From NCBI GenBank assembly GCA_011526565.1, contig WYBL01000082.1, forward strand, positions 1 to 64,000: a stretch of 64,000 bases of DNA, in the 5' to 3' direction. The translations under genes and the position numbers were made by a program. A model generated the notes under the pieces. That model ran no database searches. It was not told the DNA's origin and saw only the letters and a program-made list of their open reading frames with translations. Origin of the DNA: Acidobacteriota bacterium. GTDB lineage: Bacteria; Acidobacteriota; Vicinamibacteria; Fen-336. This document shows, in pieces, positions 54,281 to 62,837 of the stretch; within the stretch, counting starts at the first letter, position 1, and every line of letters begins with the position of its first letter.

Positions 54281-55419
54281 GCGCCGCGCGGTCCCTCGCT
54301 CTCGCCGCCCTCCTGGCCGTCGCCTCCTGCGGGGGGCCGGGCGGCCCGGAGCCCGCGCCCGATCGACTCGACCTCGGCGGCGCCGACGATCTCTCCGGCT
54401 TCGCACGCGCCACCGCCCCGGTCCCATTGCGCTTTGCCGAGGACCACGGCCCGCACTTCGAGTACCAGACCGAGTGGTGGTACTGGACGGGCCATCTCGC
54501 GGACGGCGCCGGTCGCGCGTACGCCTTCCAGTTCACGATCTTCCGCCGCGGCCTTTCGCCCGGACCGCCGCCCGCCGGCCCGGGCCTGCGGACCAACCAG
54601 GTCTACTTCGCCCATCTCGCGATCACCGACGAGCACGGCGATCGCCACGTCTTCGCCGAGCGCTGGGCGCGCGGGGCTGCCGGCCTCGCCGCGGCCGCGG
54701 CGCAGCCGTTCCGCGTTCACGTGGACGACTGGGAGGCCACCGGCCTCGACGCCGCGGGGGCCGTGAGGATCCGGGCTCGCCACGCCGACTTCGGCCTCGC
54801 TCTCGAGCTCGCGCCGCAGAAGCCGCCGGTCCTGCACGGCGACCGCGGCCTCTCCCCGAAGAGCGACGAGCCCGGCAACGCGTCCTTCTACGTGAGCCTG
54901 ACCCGGATGTCGGCGCATGGCCGCATCCGGCTCGACGGCCGCGAACTGGCGGTGCGGGGCGAGAGCTGGTTCGACCACGAGTGGAGCACGAGCGCGCTGG
55001 GCCCGGACGCGGAGGGCTGGGACTGGTTCAGCCTGCAGCTCGACGACGGACGCGAGCTGATGTTCTTCGTGATCCGCCGGCGCGACGGCGGCATCGAGCC
55101 TGCCTCCGGCGGCACCCTCGTCGAACGCGACGGCACGACCCGGCACCTGGGCCCGCGCGACGTCCTCGTCCAGGCCCGCGCCCACTGGACGAGCCCCGGC
55201 ACCGGCGCGCGCTACCCCGCCTCCTGGACCCTGCGCGTGCCCTCGGAGCGCCTCGAGCTGCGCCTGGAGCCGCTGGTGGCCGACCAGGAGATGCGCACGT
55301 CGATCGTCTACTGGGAGGGCGCGGTGCGGGTGGACGGGCAGGCCGCGGAGCGCCCCGTCGCGGGCCGCGGCTTCGTCGAGCTGTCGGGCTACCACGCCCC
55401 GATGCAGGGCCTCTTCTGA
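54277..55419 (+). CDS. AttH/CrtC-like lipocalin lipoprotein
   Basis: A 380-residue lipoprotein with signal AARSLALAALLAVASC (lipobox VASC). The mature part has the AttH/carotenoid-hydratase-type lipocalin pattern: FEYQTEWWYWTGHL, QFTIFRRG, FYVSLTRMSAHG, GESWFDHEWS and WDWFSLQLDDGREL. Such proteins pair with LolD/FtsX-type exporters in AttEFGH clusters. It probably carries a hydrophobic ligand from the permease through the periplasm; the ligand is unknown. ATG 54277 overlaps the permease stop by four bases. Confidence 0.87.
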   Translation: MSAARSLALAALLAVASCGGPGGPEPAPDRLDLGGADDLSGFARATAPVPLRFAEDHGPHFEYQTEWWYWTGHLADGAGRAYAFQFTIFRRGLSPGPPPAGPGLRTNQVYFAHLAITDEHGDRHVFAERWARGAAGLAAAAAQPFRVHVDDWEATGLDAAGAVRIRARHADFGLALELAPQKPPVLHGDRGLSPKSDEPGNASFYVSLTRMSAHGRIRLDGRELAVRGESWFDHEWSTSALGPDAEGWDWFSLQLDDGRELMFFVIRRRDGGIEPASGGTLVERDGTTRHLGPRDVLVQARAHWTSPGTGARYPASWTLRVPSERLELRLEPLVADQEMRTSIVYWEGAVRVDGQAAERPVAGRGFVELSGYHAPMQGLF

Positions 55420-55424
55420 CGCCC

Positions 55425-55453
55425 TTGACAAAATAGACCGCGCGTTCTATTTT
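55425..55453 (+). promoter_or_regulatory. TetR promoter and overlapping operator
   Basis: -35 TTGACA (55425-55430), 17-base spacer, -10 TATTTT (55448-55453). The inverted repeat AAAATAGA (55430-55437) and TCTATTTT (55446-55453) is perfect and covers the spacer and -10, so a bound TetR dimer would block polymerase. Transcription is expected at about 55459-55460, at the GTG start. Confidence 0.8.
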
Positions 55454-55459
55454 TGGCGT

Positions 55460-56059
55460 GTGCGCAAGGGCGAACTGACTCGGCAGAAGGCGCTGGAGGC
55501 CTCCGTGGGACTCGCCTCGCGGCTGGGCCTCGGCGGCCTGACGATCGCCAGCCTGGCCGACGAACTGGGCATCTCGAAGAGCGGCCTCTTCGCCCACTTC
55601 CAGTCGAAAGAAGCGCTCCAGGTGCAGACTCTCGAGGCTGCGGCCGAGCGGTTCACCGACGCGGTGATCCGGCCCGCGCTCGCCGCCCCCCGGGGGGTGC
55701 CGCGGCTGCGCGAGTTGTGCGAGCGCTGGCTGGTGTGGCCACGGGTGGTGCCCCAGGAGGGCGGCTGTCTCTTCGTGGCGGCGGCCGTCGAGCTCGACGA
55801 CCGGCCGGGGCCCGCGCGCGACACCCTCGTGCGCATCCAGCGCGACTGGCTGGATTTCCTCGCCGGAACCGTGCGCATCGCCGTGGCGGAGGGCCACTTC
55901 CAGCCGAAGACGGATGCGGCGCAACTGGCGTTCGAGATCTACGGCGTGATGCTGTCGACCCACCACGCCCATCGCCTGCTGGGGGACCCGAAGGCTGCGT
56001 CACGCGCCCGTCGCGCCCTCGACGACCTGATCGCCCGCCACGCGGTCGCCAGGCACTGA
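55460..56059 (+). CDS. TetR-family transcriptional regulator
   Basis: A 199-residue regulator. The helix-turn-helix is TIASLADELGISKSGLFAHFQSKEAL (split across residues 28-53), with the C-terminal ligand domain after it (TetR_C-like, PQEGGCLFVAAAVELDDRPGP). The GTG start lies seven bases after the -10, so the mRNA is probably leaderless. A perfect operator covers the promoter, so it most likely represses itself and the alpha/beta hydrolase gene that starts 20 bases after its stop. Confidence 0.92.
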   Translation: MRKGELTRQKALEASVGLASRLGLGGLTIASLADELGISKSGLFAHFQSKEALQVQTLEAAAERFTDAVIRPALAAPRGVPRLRELCERWLVWPRVVPQEGGCLFVAAAVELDDRPGPARDTLVRIQRDWLDFLAGTVRIAVAEGHFQPKTDAAQLAFEIYGVMLSTHHAHRLLGDPKAASRARRALDDLIARHAVARH

Positions 56060-56079
56060 AAGCCAGGACTCTGCGCCCG

Positions 56080-57090
56080 ATGGACGATCCACGCGCCAGA
56101 AACAGCACGACCGTTCGGTCGCGGCCGACGCCAGTCGCGTTGCGCGTCGCCGGGCGCTCCCTGCGTGCGCTGGCTGCCGTGTCTCCGGAATCCGCGGCCG
56201 CCCTGACGGAGCGCCTGTTCCTCTCGCCGCCGCGCTTCGCGCCTCCCTCGCACGAGCGTGCCGCTTTCGCGGCCGCCCGGCCCGCCCGCATCGACGGCCC
56301 CGATGGCCCGCTGCGGCTGTGGCGGTTCGACGCCGGCGCGATCGACGTGCTGCTGCTCCACGGCTGGGGCGGGCGGGCCAGCCAGATGGCGGCCTTCGTG
56401 GCGCCCATGCGCGCGGCAGGCCTCCGCGTGGCAGCGCTGGACGGCCCCGCCCACGGCGACTCCGCCGGCCGCCTGGCCACGGTCCCCGGTTTCGCAGTCG
56501 CCCTGCGCCAGGCCCACTGCCAGCTCGGCTTTCGCGCCGTCGTCGGCCACTCCATGGGTGGCGCCGCGACGGCGGTGGCCGTCGCGCGCCACCAGTTGCC
56601 CCTCGAGGCCGCCGTCCTCATCGGCTCACCGGCGCGGCCGAGCCGCTTCGTCCGGGACTTCGCCGACGCGCTCGGCCTGCCCGCGCCGCTCGAGGCGGTA
56701 CTGCTGCGGAGGCTCAAGCGCCGGACGGGGCTCACCCTCTCCGAGATCGACGCCGAGGCACTGGCGCCGGCGCTCCGCGGCGCCGCGCTCGTGATCCACG
56801 ACCGGGCCGACCGCGAGGTGCCCTACGCCGATGCCGAGGCCCTGGTCCGGGCGTGGCCGCGTGCCGTACTGCTGACCACCGCGGGACTCGGCCACCGCCG
56901 CATCCTCCGCGACCGCAACGTCGCCGCCGCTGCGGCCCGGTTCGTGGCGGCCGCGCTGGGCCGTCCGCTTCGTCCCTGCCTCACGGAGGGCTGTCCCGAG
57001 CTCCCGTTCCGCCCTGGAGGGCGCTGCGAGCGCTGCGCCCTCGAGGCCTTCCTCTTCGATCCCGGCGCGCGCGGGCCGTTCGCGGCCTGA
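56080..57090 (+). CDS. Alpha/beta hydrolase with C-terminal cysteine cluster
   Basis: A 336-residue hydrolase. The fold is shown by LLLHGWGGRASQM (oxyanion region), LDGPAHGDS, nucleophile elbow VVGHSMGGAAT, acid residue in HDRADREVP and His in LGHRRIL. The last 45 residues carry four cysteines, in PCLTEGCP and GGRCERCAL, an arrangement like a metal-binding knuckle and unusual for this family. It is the likely target of the TetR regulator upstream. Substrate unknown. Confidence 0.85.
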   Translation: MDDPRARNSTTVRSRPTPVALRVAGRSLRALAAVSPESAAALTERLFLSPPRFAPPSHERAAFAAARPARIDGPDGPLRLWRFDAGAIDVLLLHGWGGRASQMAAFVAPMRAAGLRVAALDGPAHGDSAGRLATVPGFAVALRQAHCQLGFRAVVGHSMGGAATAVAVARHQLPLEAAVLIGSPARPSRFVRDFADALGLPAPLEAVLLRRLKRRTGLTLSEIDAEALAPALRGAALVIHDRADREVPYADAEALVRAWPRAVLLTTAGLGHRRILRDRNVAAAAARFVAAALGRPLRPCLTEGCPELPFRPGGRCERCALEAFLFDPGARGPFAA

Positions 57091-57113
57091 CGGCCCGGGC
57101 GTATCCTCGCGGC

Positions 57114-58115
57114 ATGCCTCGCGGGTCCCGACTCGTCGCCCTCGCCGCCCTGCTGTCCGCCGTGCCTGCCCTGGCGCAGTCGCCGCCGGCCGCGCCAGGA
57201 GCCTGGCTCAAGGGCAACCTCCACACCCACACGAACCGCAGCGACGGCGATGCCGCGCCGGAGGAGGTGGTCCGCTGGTACCGCGATCACGGGTACGACT
57301 TCCTCGCCCTGAGCGATCACGACCAGTTGACGGACCCCGCTCTGCTCGCGGCTGCCGCAGGGCTCGTCCTGCTCCCCGCGGAGGAGATCACGGGGCTCGC
57401 CCTGCCGGCGGACGGCCGGCGGCTGCCCGTCCACGTCAACGCGCTCGGCGTGCGCGCGGCCGTCGAGCCGTTCAAGGGCGGAACCGCGGCGATGGCGCTG
57501 CGCGAGAACGTCGACCGCGCGCGCGCGGCCGGAGCGCTCGCCCTGGTCAATCACCCGAACTTCGGCTGGGCGCTTTCGACGGACGACCTGCTGTCCGTCG
57601 CGCCGCAGTTCCAGTTGCTCGAGATCTTCAGCGGGCACCCGCTCGTCCACCACCTCGGTGGCGGCGGCGCGCCTTCGGCCGAGCAGGCGTGGGACGCGCT
57701 GCTCGGCGCGGGGCACCGCGTCCATGGAGCGGCCGTCGACGACTCGCACCACTTCGTCGGCGAGTGCACCCCGGCCCGCGCTTGCCCGGGGCGCGGCTGG
57801 GTCGTGGCGCGGGTTCCGGAGGCCACGCCGGCCGCGGTGCTGGACGCCCTCGAGCGCGGCGACTTCTACGCCTCGAACGGCGTCGTGCTTCGCGACGTTT
57901 CGCGGGACGCGGACGGTCTGCGCCTCGAGGTCGAGCCGCAGAAGAGCTTCCGCTACCGCATCGAGCTGATCGGCGACGGCGGGCGGGTGCTGACGACCGT
58001 CGACGGACTGTCCGCGGGCTGGCGCTTCAGCGGCAACGAGCGCTACGTGCGCGCCCGCGTCACCGACTCGATGGGCCGCCAGGCCTGGACGCAGGCCGCG
58101 TTCAGGGTGCGCTGA
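57114..58115 (+). CDS. Exported PHP-domain protein (smaller paralogue)
   Basis: A 333-residue protein with signal peptide (LVALAALLSAVPALAQ). The PHP metal motifs are NLHTHTNRSDG, LSDHDQ, EEITG, NHPNF and the late DDSHHF. A C-terminal beta segment of about 80 residues follows. It shares the core layout of the 571-residue protein at 15576 but lacks its jelly-roll domain. ATG 57114 opens the signal peptide. It is 23 bases downstream of the hydrolase gene and may be in the same transcript. Confidence 0.83.
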   Translation: MPRGSRLVALAALLSAVPALAQSPPAAPGAWLKGNLHTHTNRSDGDAAPEEVVRWYRDHGYDFLALSDHDQLTDPALLAAAAGLVLLPAEEITGLALPADGRRLPVHVNALGVRAAVEPFKGGTAAMALRENVDRARAAGALALVNHPNFGWALSTDDLLSVAPQFQLLEIFSGHPLVHHLGGGGAPSAEQAWDALLGAGHRVHGAAVDDSHHFVGECTPARACPGRGWVVARVPEATPAAVLDALERGDFYASNGVVLRDVSRDADGLRLEVEPQKSFRYRIELIGDGGRVLTTVDGLSAGWRFSGNERYVRARVTDSMGRQAWTQAAFRVR

Positions 58116-58125
58116 GGCCGCCCGC

Positions 58126-58704
58126 CTAGAGGCCGATCTCGTCGGCGATCGGCTTCAGCGCCTCGATCAGGAAGCCGACGTGCTCGTCGAGCGGGCGCCC
58201 GAGCGCCTCGGCCCCGCCGTAGACGTAGCTGCGGTCCACCGAGCGCGCGAAGGCCTTGTCCTTCAGCTTCTTCGTGACCGACTCCACGGGCAGGTCGGCG
58301 ATCTTCTTCGTCGGCCGTACCTTGACCGCCGCGCCGATGAAGCCGACCAGCTCGTCGCACGCGTAGATCGCCTTCTTGAGCGGCGTGTCGCGCGGGATGT
58401 TCATGTAGTCGGCGTGGGAGCAGATCGCCTCGACGATCTCCTCGGGATAGCCGCGCTCGCGCAGGATTCGCGAGCCCACATGGAGATGCGTCTCTTCGGT
58501 CGGGTTCTGCTCGTAGTCGAAGTCGTGCAGCAGGCCGACGATGCCCCACTTCTCGATCTCGGCGGCGTCGGTGACGCCGAACCAGCCCGCATAGGCGCGC
58601 ATCGCCTGCTCGACCGCGCGCCCGTGCTTGCGCAGGGCGTCCGACTGCGTGAACTCGAACAGGAGGGCCTCGGCCTCGGCCCGGGTCGGCACTCGCTCGC
58701 TCAT
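58126..58704 (-). CDS. HD-domain phosphohydrolase
   Basis: A 192-residue metal-dependent hydrolase. The HD motif residues are in LRKHGRAVEQAM, GLLHDFDYEQ, HLHVGSRIL and ICSHADY, the H...HD...H...H pattern of HDIG-like proteins. The substrate may be a nucleotide, but nothing in the sequence decides it. It is the last gene of a minus-strand run with mutM and the NmrA-like gene. Confidence 0.85.
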   Translation of the reverse strand: MSERVPTRAEAEALLFEFTQSDALRKHGRAVEQAMRAYAGWFGVTDAAEIEKWGIVGLLHDFDYEQNPTEETHLHVGSRILRERGYPEEIVEAICSHADYMNIPRDTPLKKAIYACDELVGFIGAAVKVRPTKKIADLPVESVTKKLKDKAFARSVDRSYVYGGAEALGRPLDEHVGFLIEALKPIADEIGL

Positions 58705-58721
58705 GCGGCCAAAGATACCTC

Positions 58722-59603
58722 TCAGCGCTGGCAGCGCGGGCAGAAGTGGGACGAACGTCCGCCGATCACGCGCCGGGCAATCGCCGCCTCGCCGCAGCGC
58801 AGGCAGCGCTCACCGGTGCGGGCGTAGACGCGGCGCTCGTCCTGGTAACCGCCGTCGGTTCCGTCGGGGTGCACGTAGTCGCTGATGCTGGAGCCGCCGG
58901 TTTCGATCGAGCGCAGGAGCACGCGCCGGATCTCGGCCGCCAGGCGCTCGCACTCGGCGCGGGTCAACCGCCGTGCCGCCCGCGTCGGCCGCACACCCGC
59001 GCCGAACAGCGCTTCGTCGGCGTAGATGTTGCCGACCCCCGCCAGCACGGCCTGGTCGAGCAGCAGCGTCTTGACCGGAGCCGACCGCCGGCGCGACGCC
59101 GCCCACAGCAGCAGGCCGTCGGCCCCGAGCGCGTCCGGCCCCAGCCGGTCGAGGCGCGGATCGGAGCGGCCCGGCGCGAGCCAGGCCACCTTGCCGAACT
59201 TCCGCGTGTCGCGGAACAGCAGGTCGCGCCCCCCGTCCTCGAAGGCCAGCCGCAGGTGGACGTGGCGGTCGGTGCCGCGGGCTTCGACCTGCTCCTCGGG
59301 GCTGAGCGTCCCGCCGCCCGTCGACGACAGCAGCCGCACGCTGCGCGCTCCCGTCCCGAAGAGCTGCCCGGTCATGCCCAGGTGCAGGAGCAGGCGCGAG
59401 CCGTCGTCGAGGGCAGCCAGCAGGTACTTGCCGTGCCGCTCGACCTCCGTGGCGGTCCGGCCGGCCAGTCGCCGCCGCAGCGTCGCCGGCGGCGTGACGA
59501 AGAAGTAGCTGGGCCTCGTCGTGTGCACGGCAGCGATCCGCCGTCCCACCAGCAGCGGCCGCACCTGCCGGCGCGTCACCTCGACCTCGGGCAGCTCGGG
59601 CAC
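58722..59603 (-). CDS. mutM: Formamidopyrimidine-DNA glycosylase
   Basis: A 293-residue Fpg/MutM enzyme that removes 8-oxoguanine and cleaves the abasic site. The mature protein starts PELPEVEV, so Pro2 (after removal of the initiator) is the catalytic amine and Glu3 its helper. The helix-two-turn-helix is around LLDQAVLAGVGNIYADEALF, and the C-terminal zinc finger is shown by RCLRCGEAA and FCPRCQR. The GTG start at 59603 sits directly before the Pro. Confidence 0.95.
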   Translation of the reverse strand: MPELPEVEVTRRQVRPLLVGRRIAAVHTTRPSYFFVTPPATLRRRLAGRTATEVERHGKYLLAALDDGSRLLLHLGMTGQLFGTGARSVRLLSSTGGGTLSPEEQVEARGTDRHVHLRLAFEDGGRDLLFRDTRKFGKVAWLAPGRSDPRLDRLGPDALGADGLLLWAASRRRSAPVKTLLLDQAVLAGVGNIYADEALFGAGVRPTRAARRLTRAECERLAAEIRRVLLRSIETGGSSISDYVHPDGTDGGYQDERRVYARTGERCLRCGEAAIARRVIGGRSSHFCPRCQR

Positions 59604-59614
59604 GGCCGCGGACG

Positions 59615-60487
59615 TCAGGCCTTGCGCGGGGGCGCGAAGGCGTTGGCGTAGTCGCGGGCGAAGTCCTCGAACGCGAGCGGCGCGCGGCCCAACACCTTGT
59701 GCACGTCGCCCGTGACGCGAGCCCACTCGCCCGCGCGGAACGACGCGTACATCTCGAGCATGCCGTCCGCCAGCCAGTCGGGCAGGCCCGCCGAGCGGAA
59801 GGCGGCGCCCGCCTGCTCGGGGCTCGCCGCCTGGTACCGCACCGCGCGCCCCGTGGCGGTCGCGAGCTGCTCGGCCATCTCCTCGAAACGGAGCGCGGCC
59901 GACCCGGTCAGCTCGTAGGCGCGGTTCTCGTGGGCCGCGGGCGAGAGCAGCACCGCGGCGGCCACCGCCGCCACGTCTCGGGCGTCGATCGCGGCCACTG
60001 CCGCCTCGCCGGCGGGCAGCGAGAAGCGACCCTCAGCAGCGATCGACGTGGCGGACATCAGCAGGTTCTGCATGAACCACGTCGGCCGCAGCAGCGTGTA
60101 GGCGAGGCCGGACTCCTCCAGCCGCTTGTCGGTCGTCGCGTGCCAGCGGGAGAAGCTGACGGGCGAGCCGGTGCGCGCGCCGGCGCCAGAGACGCGGACC
60201 ACCCGCGGCACGCCCGCGCGCCGGGCGGCCCCGATCGCGCGGCCCTGGAGCTCGTCCTGCCGCGGGTCGACGGGCGAGAGCAGGAACAGCGTGTCGACGC
60301 CGTCGCAGGCAGCCTCGAGCTGCTGCGGCTGGTCCAGGTTGCCCTCGACCACCTCGATGCCGGTGTCGCGCAGGGTCCGCGCCTTGGCGGGAGTGCGGGC
60401 GAAGACACGGAACGCCGCGCCGCGATCGCGCAGCAGCCGCACGAGTTCGGTGCCGATCGTGCCGGTGCCGCCAGTGACGAGGATCAT
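59615..60487 (-). CDS. NmrA-like NAD(P)-binding protein
   Basis: A 290-residue atypical SDR. The glycine-rich start MILVTGGTGTIGTELVRLL and the following VFARTPAKA fit the NmrA/NAD(P)H-binding group. The active-site Tyr-Lys pair of classic SDRs is not clear. Members act as redox sensors or quinone reductases. It lies 11 bases upstream of mutM in the same direction. Confidence 0.85.
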   Translation of the reverse strand: MILVTGGTGTIGTELVRLLRDRGAAFRVFARTPAKARTLRDTGIEVVEGNLDQPQQLEAACDGVDTLFLLSPVDPRQDELQGRAIGAARRAGVPRVVRVSGAGARTGSPVSFSRWHATTDKRLEESGLAYTLLRPTWFMQNLLMSATSIAAEGRFSLPAGEAAVAAIDARDVAAVAAAVLLSPAAHENRAYELTGSAALRFEEMAEQLATATGRAVRYQAASPEQAGAAFRSAGLPDWLADGMLEMYASFRAGEWARVTGDVHKVLGRAPLAFEDFARDYANAFAPPRKA

Positions 60488-60513
60488 CGAGTCGTTGCCT
60501 CCATGGAGGAAGT

Positions 60514-61683
60514 TCAGAGATCGCGCAGCGCCACGGCGACCGGCACCCGCACCGCCCGCAGCGCGGGCGGCAGGCCGCCGACGGCCCCCATCGCCAGCGC
60601 GAAGCCGAAGCCGAGGGCCAGCAGGTCCGGGGTGACGCGGAACGCGAATGCGACGTGGGAGAAGGTCTGGAAGTTGAGGGTGGACGTGGTGAGCCCGTCC
60701 AGCGGCCAGGCGAGCAGCGCGCCCAGCACTCCCCCGGCGGCCGCGAGCAGCAGCGACTCGGCCACGATCGCGATCACCACCGCCCCTCCGCCGAAGCCCA
60801 GGGCGCGGATGGTGGCGAGCTCCCGTGCGCGCTCGGCCACTGCCGAGTAGAGCGTGTTGAGCGCGCCGCAGACCGCGCCGACGCCCATCACCGCGGCGAC
60901 CAGCGCGCCCAGCGAGAGGATCATGCCTCGCATCGCCTGCGACGCCTTGGCGTAGTACTCGGTCTCGCGGTCCACCTGGTGTCGCATCCTGGGGTCGGAG
61001 GCCACCCGCTCGCGCAGCGCGCCGAGCGCGTCGCGCGCGACGAGCCGGGCCGCCGCCGATTGATAGTACCCCCGCGGCCGCTGGTACGCGGGGCCGACCA
61101 CGGCCTCGTCGGCCCAGATCTCGGAGTCGAAGGCGCTCCCGCCGGCGTCCAGGAACCCGACGATCGTGAACGGCGTGCCGCCCAGTCGGACCGAGGCCCC
61201 GAGGTCGAGCCCGGCGTAGCTGTTCCGGGCGTAGCGGCCGACCACGACCTCGGCGGTGCCCGGCGTCAGCATGCGGCCCTCGGCGACGCGCACTCCCCCG
61301 TGCACGTCGAGGGCGCGCGCGGTCACGCCGCGGACCATGACGTTGGCCTCCGTGCCGGCCTGGCGCAGCGGCAGCGCCACCAGCACGACGATCTCCCCGC
61401 TGACCAGCGGGCCGCGCGCGTCGCGTGCGACCTCGGGCGCGTCCTGCAGCACCCGGAGCTCCTCCACGTCGAGCACGCTGTCCATCTCGGAGGTGGCGCC
61501 CGCGCGCCGGACCAGCGCGTTGTCGGGCGAGCCCGAGGAGACGAGCGCCAGCTCGAAGCCGCGCGCCAGCGCCAGCATCGCCACGAAGACGGCGACCGAT
61601 CCCGCGATGCCCGCGACCGCCACGAGCGACGACCGCCAGCGCGCGCGCAGGCTCTCGATCGAGTAGACGAGCGGGAGGGCCAC
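60514..61683 (-). CDS. FtsX-type ABC permease, second subunit
   Basis: A 389-residue MacB/FtsX-type permease: N-terminal helix (LVAVAGIAGSVAVFVAMLALA), a periplasmic domain of about 220 residues and a C-terminal three-helix FtsX block with ARELATIRALGFGGGAV. GTG 61683 is chosen as it leads directly into the first helix. It forms a transporter with the permease at 61691 and the ATPase at 62838, each separated by only a few bases. Confidence 0.85.
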   Translation of the reverse strand: MALPLVYSIESLRARWRSSLVAVAGIAGSVAVFVAMLALARGFELALVSSGSPDNALVRRAGATSEMDSVLDVEELRVLQDAPEVARDARGPLVSGEIVVLVALPLRQAGTEANVMVRGVTARALDVHGGVRVAEGRMLTPGTAEVVVGRYARNSYAGLDLGASVRLGGTPFTIVGFLDAGGSAFDSEIWADEAVVGPAYQRPRGYYQSAAARLVARDALGALRERVASDPRMRHQVDRETEYYAKASQAMRGMILSLGALVAAVMGVGAVCGALNTLYSAVAERARELATIRALGFGGGAVVIAIVAESLLLAAAGGVLGALLAWPLDGLTTSTLNFQTFSHVAFAFRVTPDLLALGFGFALAMGAVGGLPPALRAVRVPVAVALRDL

Positions 61684-61690
61684 GTGCGTC

Positions 61691-62836
61691 CTACAGCCTT
61701 CGCAGGGCCGTCGCGACGTCGAGCCGGGCGGCCTGCAGCGCGGGCGCGAGGCCGGCGGCGAACCCGACCCCCAGCGCGAGGAAGAGCGCCGCGACGGCGC
61801 CGCCGTCCGGCAGGTAGAAGACGGGCAGCAGGCCGCCGGTCGGATCGCCGCCCAGGGTAAACGCCTTGGCGAACGCCGTGCCGGCGACGCCACCCAGCAG
61901 CGCGATGCCCAGCGACTCGGCCAGCACCAGGCCCAGCACGAAGCGGTCGCCGTAGCCGATCGCCTTCAGCACCGCGAGCTCCGCCGTACGCTCGCGCACG
62001 GCCCCCGCCATCGTGTTGCCCGTGACCAGCAGCAGGGTGAAGACGACGACAGCGCCCACGGCCAGCATCAGGGTCTCGATGTTGCCCATCTGCTTGACGA
62101 ACGAGGCGGCCAGCGCCTTCTCGCTCTGGGCGCGGGTCTCCCAGGCCGAGTTGGCGAAGCGCTCGTCGATGCGCTTGCACACCTCGACGAGGTCCGCGTC
62201 CGGCGCGATTCTCACGGCGTACCAGCCGATCAGCCCATCCGGGTAGCCCTCGGGCAGGTTCTCGAGCAGGTAGTCGGAGCGGAACCAGAACTGGGTCAGG
62301 TCGTCGGTCGGCTTGGAACCTTCGTAGATGCCCACGAGGTGGAAGTTCCACTCGCCGGTGAAGATCGTGCCCTGGATCGGGACCCGGTCGCCGACCTTCC
62401 AGCCGAAGCGTTCCGCGAGCGCGGCGCCCGCGATCGCCGCGGTGCGATCGGAAAGGAACTCCCGCCATGCCGCGTCGTCGATCCGGAACTCGCGGTACAT
62501 GTCGCGGTAGGTGTCCTTGTCGATCGCGAACTGCGGAAAGAAGTTCTTCGGGTCCTGGTAGACGCCGCCGAACCAGTTGGCGTAGGTGACGGCCTCCACG
62601 CCGGGGAGCTTCAGGATCTGGTCGCGGTACGCGAGCGGCAGCGGCTGGATCAGCGACGTGCGGTTGGTGACGAAGATGCGGTCGGCGCCGGCGGCGTCGA
62701 TGCCCTGGTTGAAGGCCGCGCGGATCGTCACCAGCAGGCAGAACAGGAACAGCGCGACGGCGAAGGACGCTGCCGTCAGCAGCGTGCGCGCCTTCTTGCG
62801 CAGCAGGTTGGCCGCGACCAGGGGCAGGAAGCGCAC
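61691..62836 (-). CDS. FtsX-type ABC permease, first subunit
   Basis: A 381-residue permease with N-terminal helix (LLTAASFAVALFLFCLLVTIR), a MacB-like periplasmic domain (PGVEAVTYANWFGGVYQDP) and a C-terminal FtsX block with TAELAVLKAIGYGDRFVLGL. GTG start. Both subunits lack the HlyD-type adaptor gene often found beside MacB, so this is probably a two-permease mechanotransmission or lipoprotein-type exporter. Confidence 0.87.
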   Translation of the reverse strand: MRFLPLVAANLLRKKARTLLTAASFAVALFLFCLLVTIRAAFNQGIDAAGADRIFVTNRTSLIQPLPLAYRDQILKLPGVEAVTYANWFGGVYQDPKNFFPQFAIDKDTYRDMYREFRIDDAAWREFLSDRTAAIAGAALAERFGWKVGDRVPIQGTIFTGEWNFHLVGIYEGSKPTDDLTQFWFRSDYLLENLPEGYPDGLIGWYAVRIAPDADLVEVCKRIDERFANSAWETRAQSEKALAASFVKQMGNIETLMLAVGAVVVFTLLLVTGNTMAGAVRERTAELAVLKAIGYGDRFVLGLVLAESLGIALLGGVAGTAFAKAFTLGGDPTGGLLPVFYLPDGGAVAALFLALGVGFAAGLAPALQAARLDVATALRRL

Positions 62837-62837
62837 G

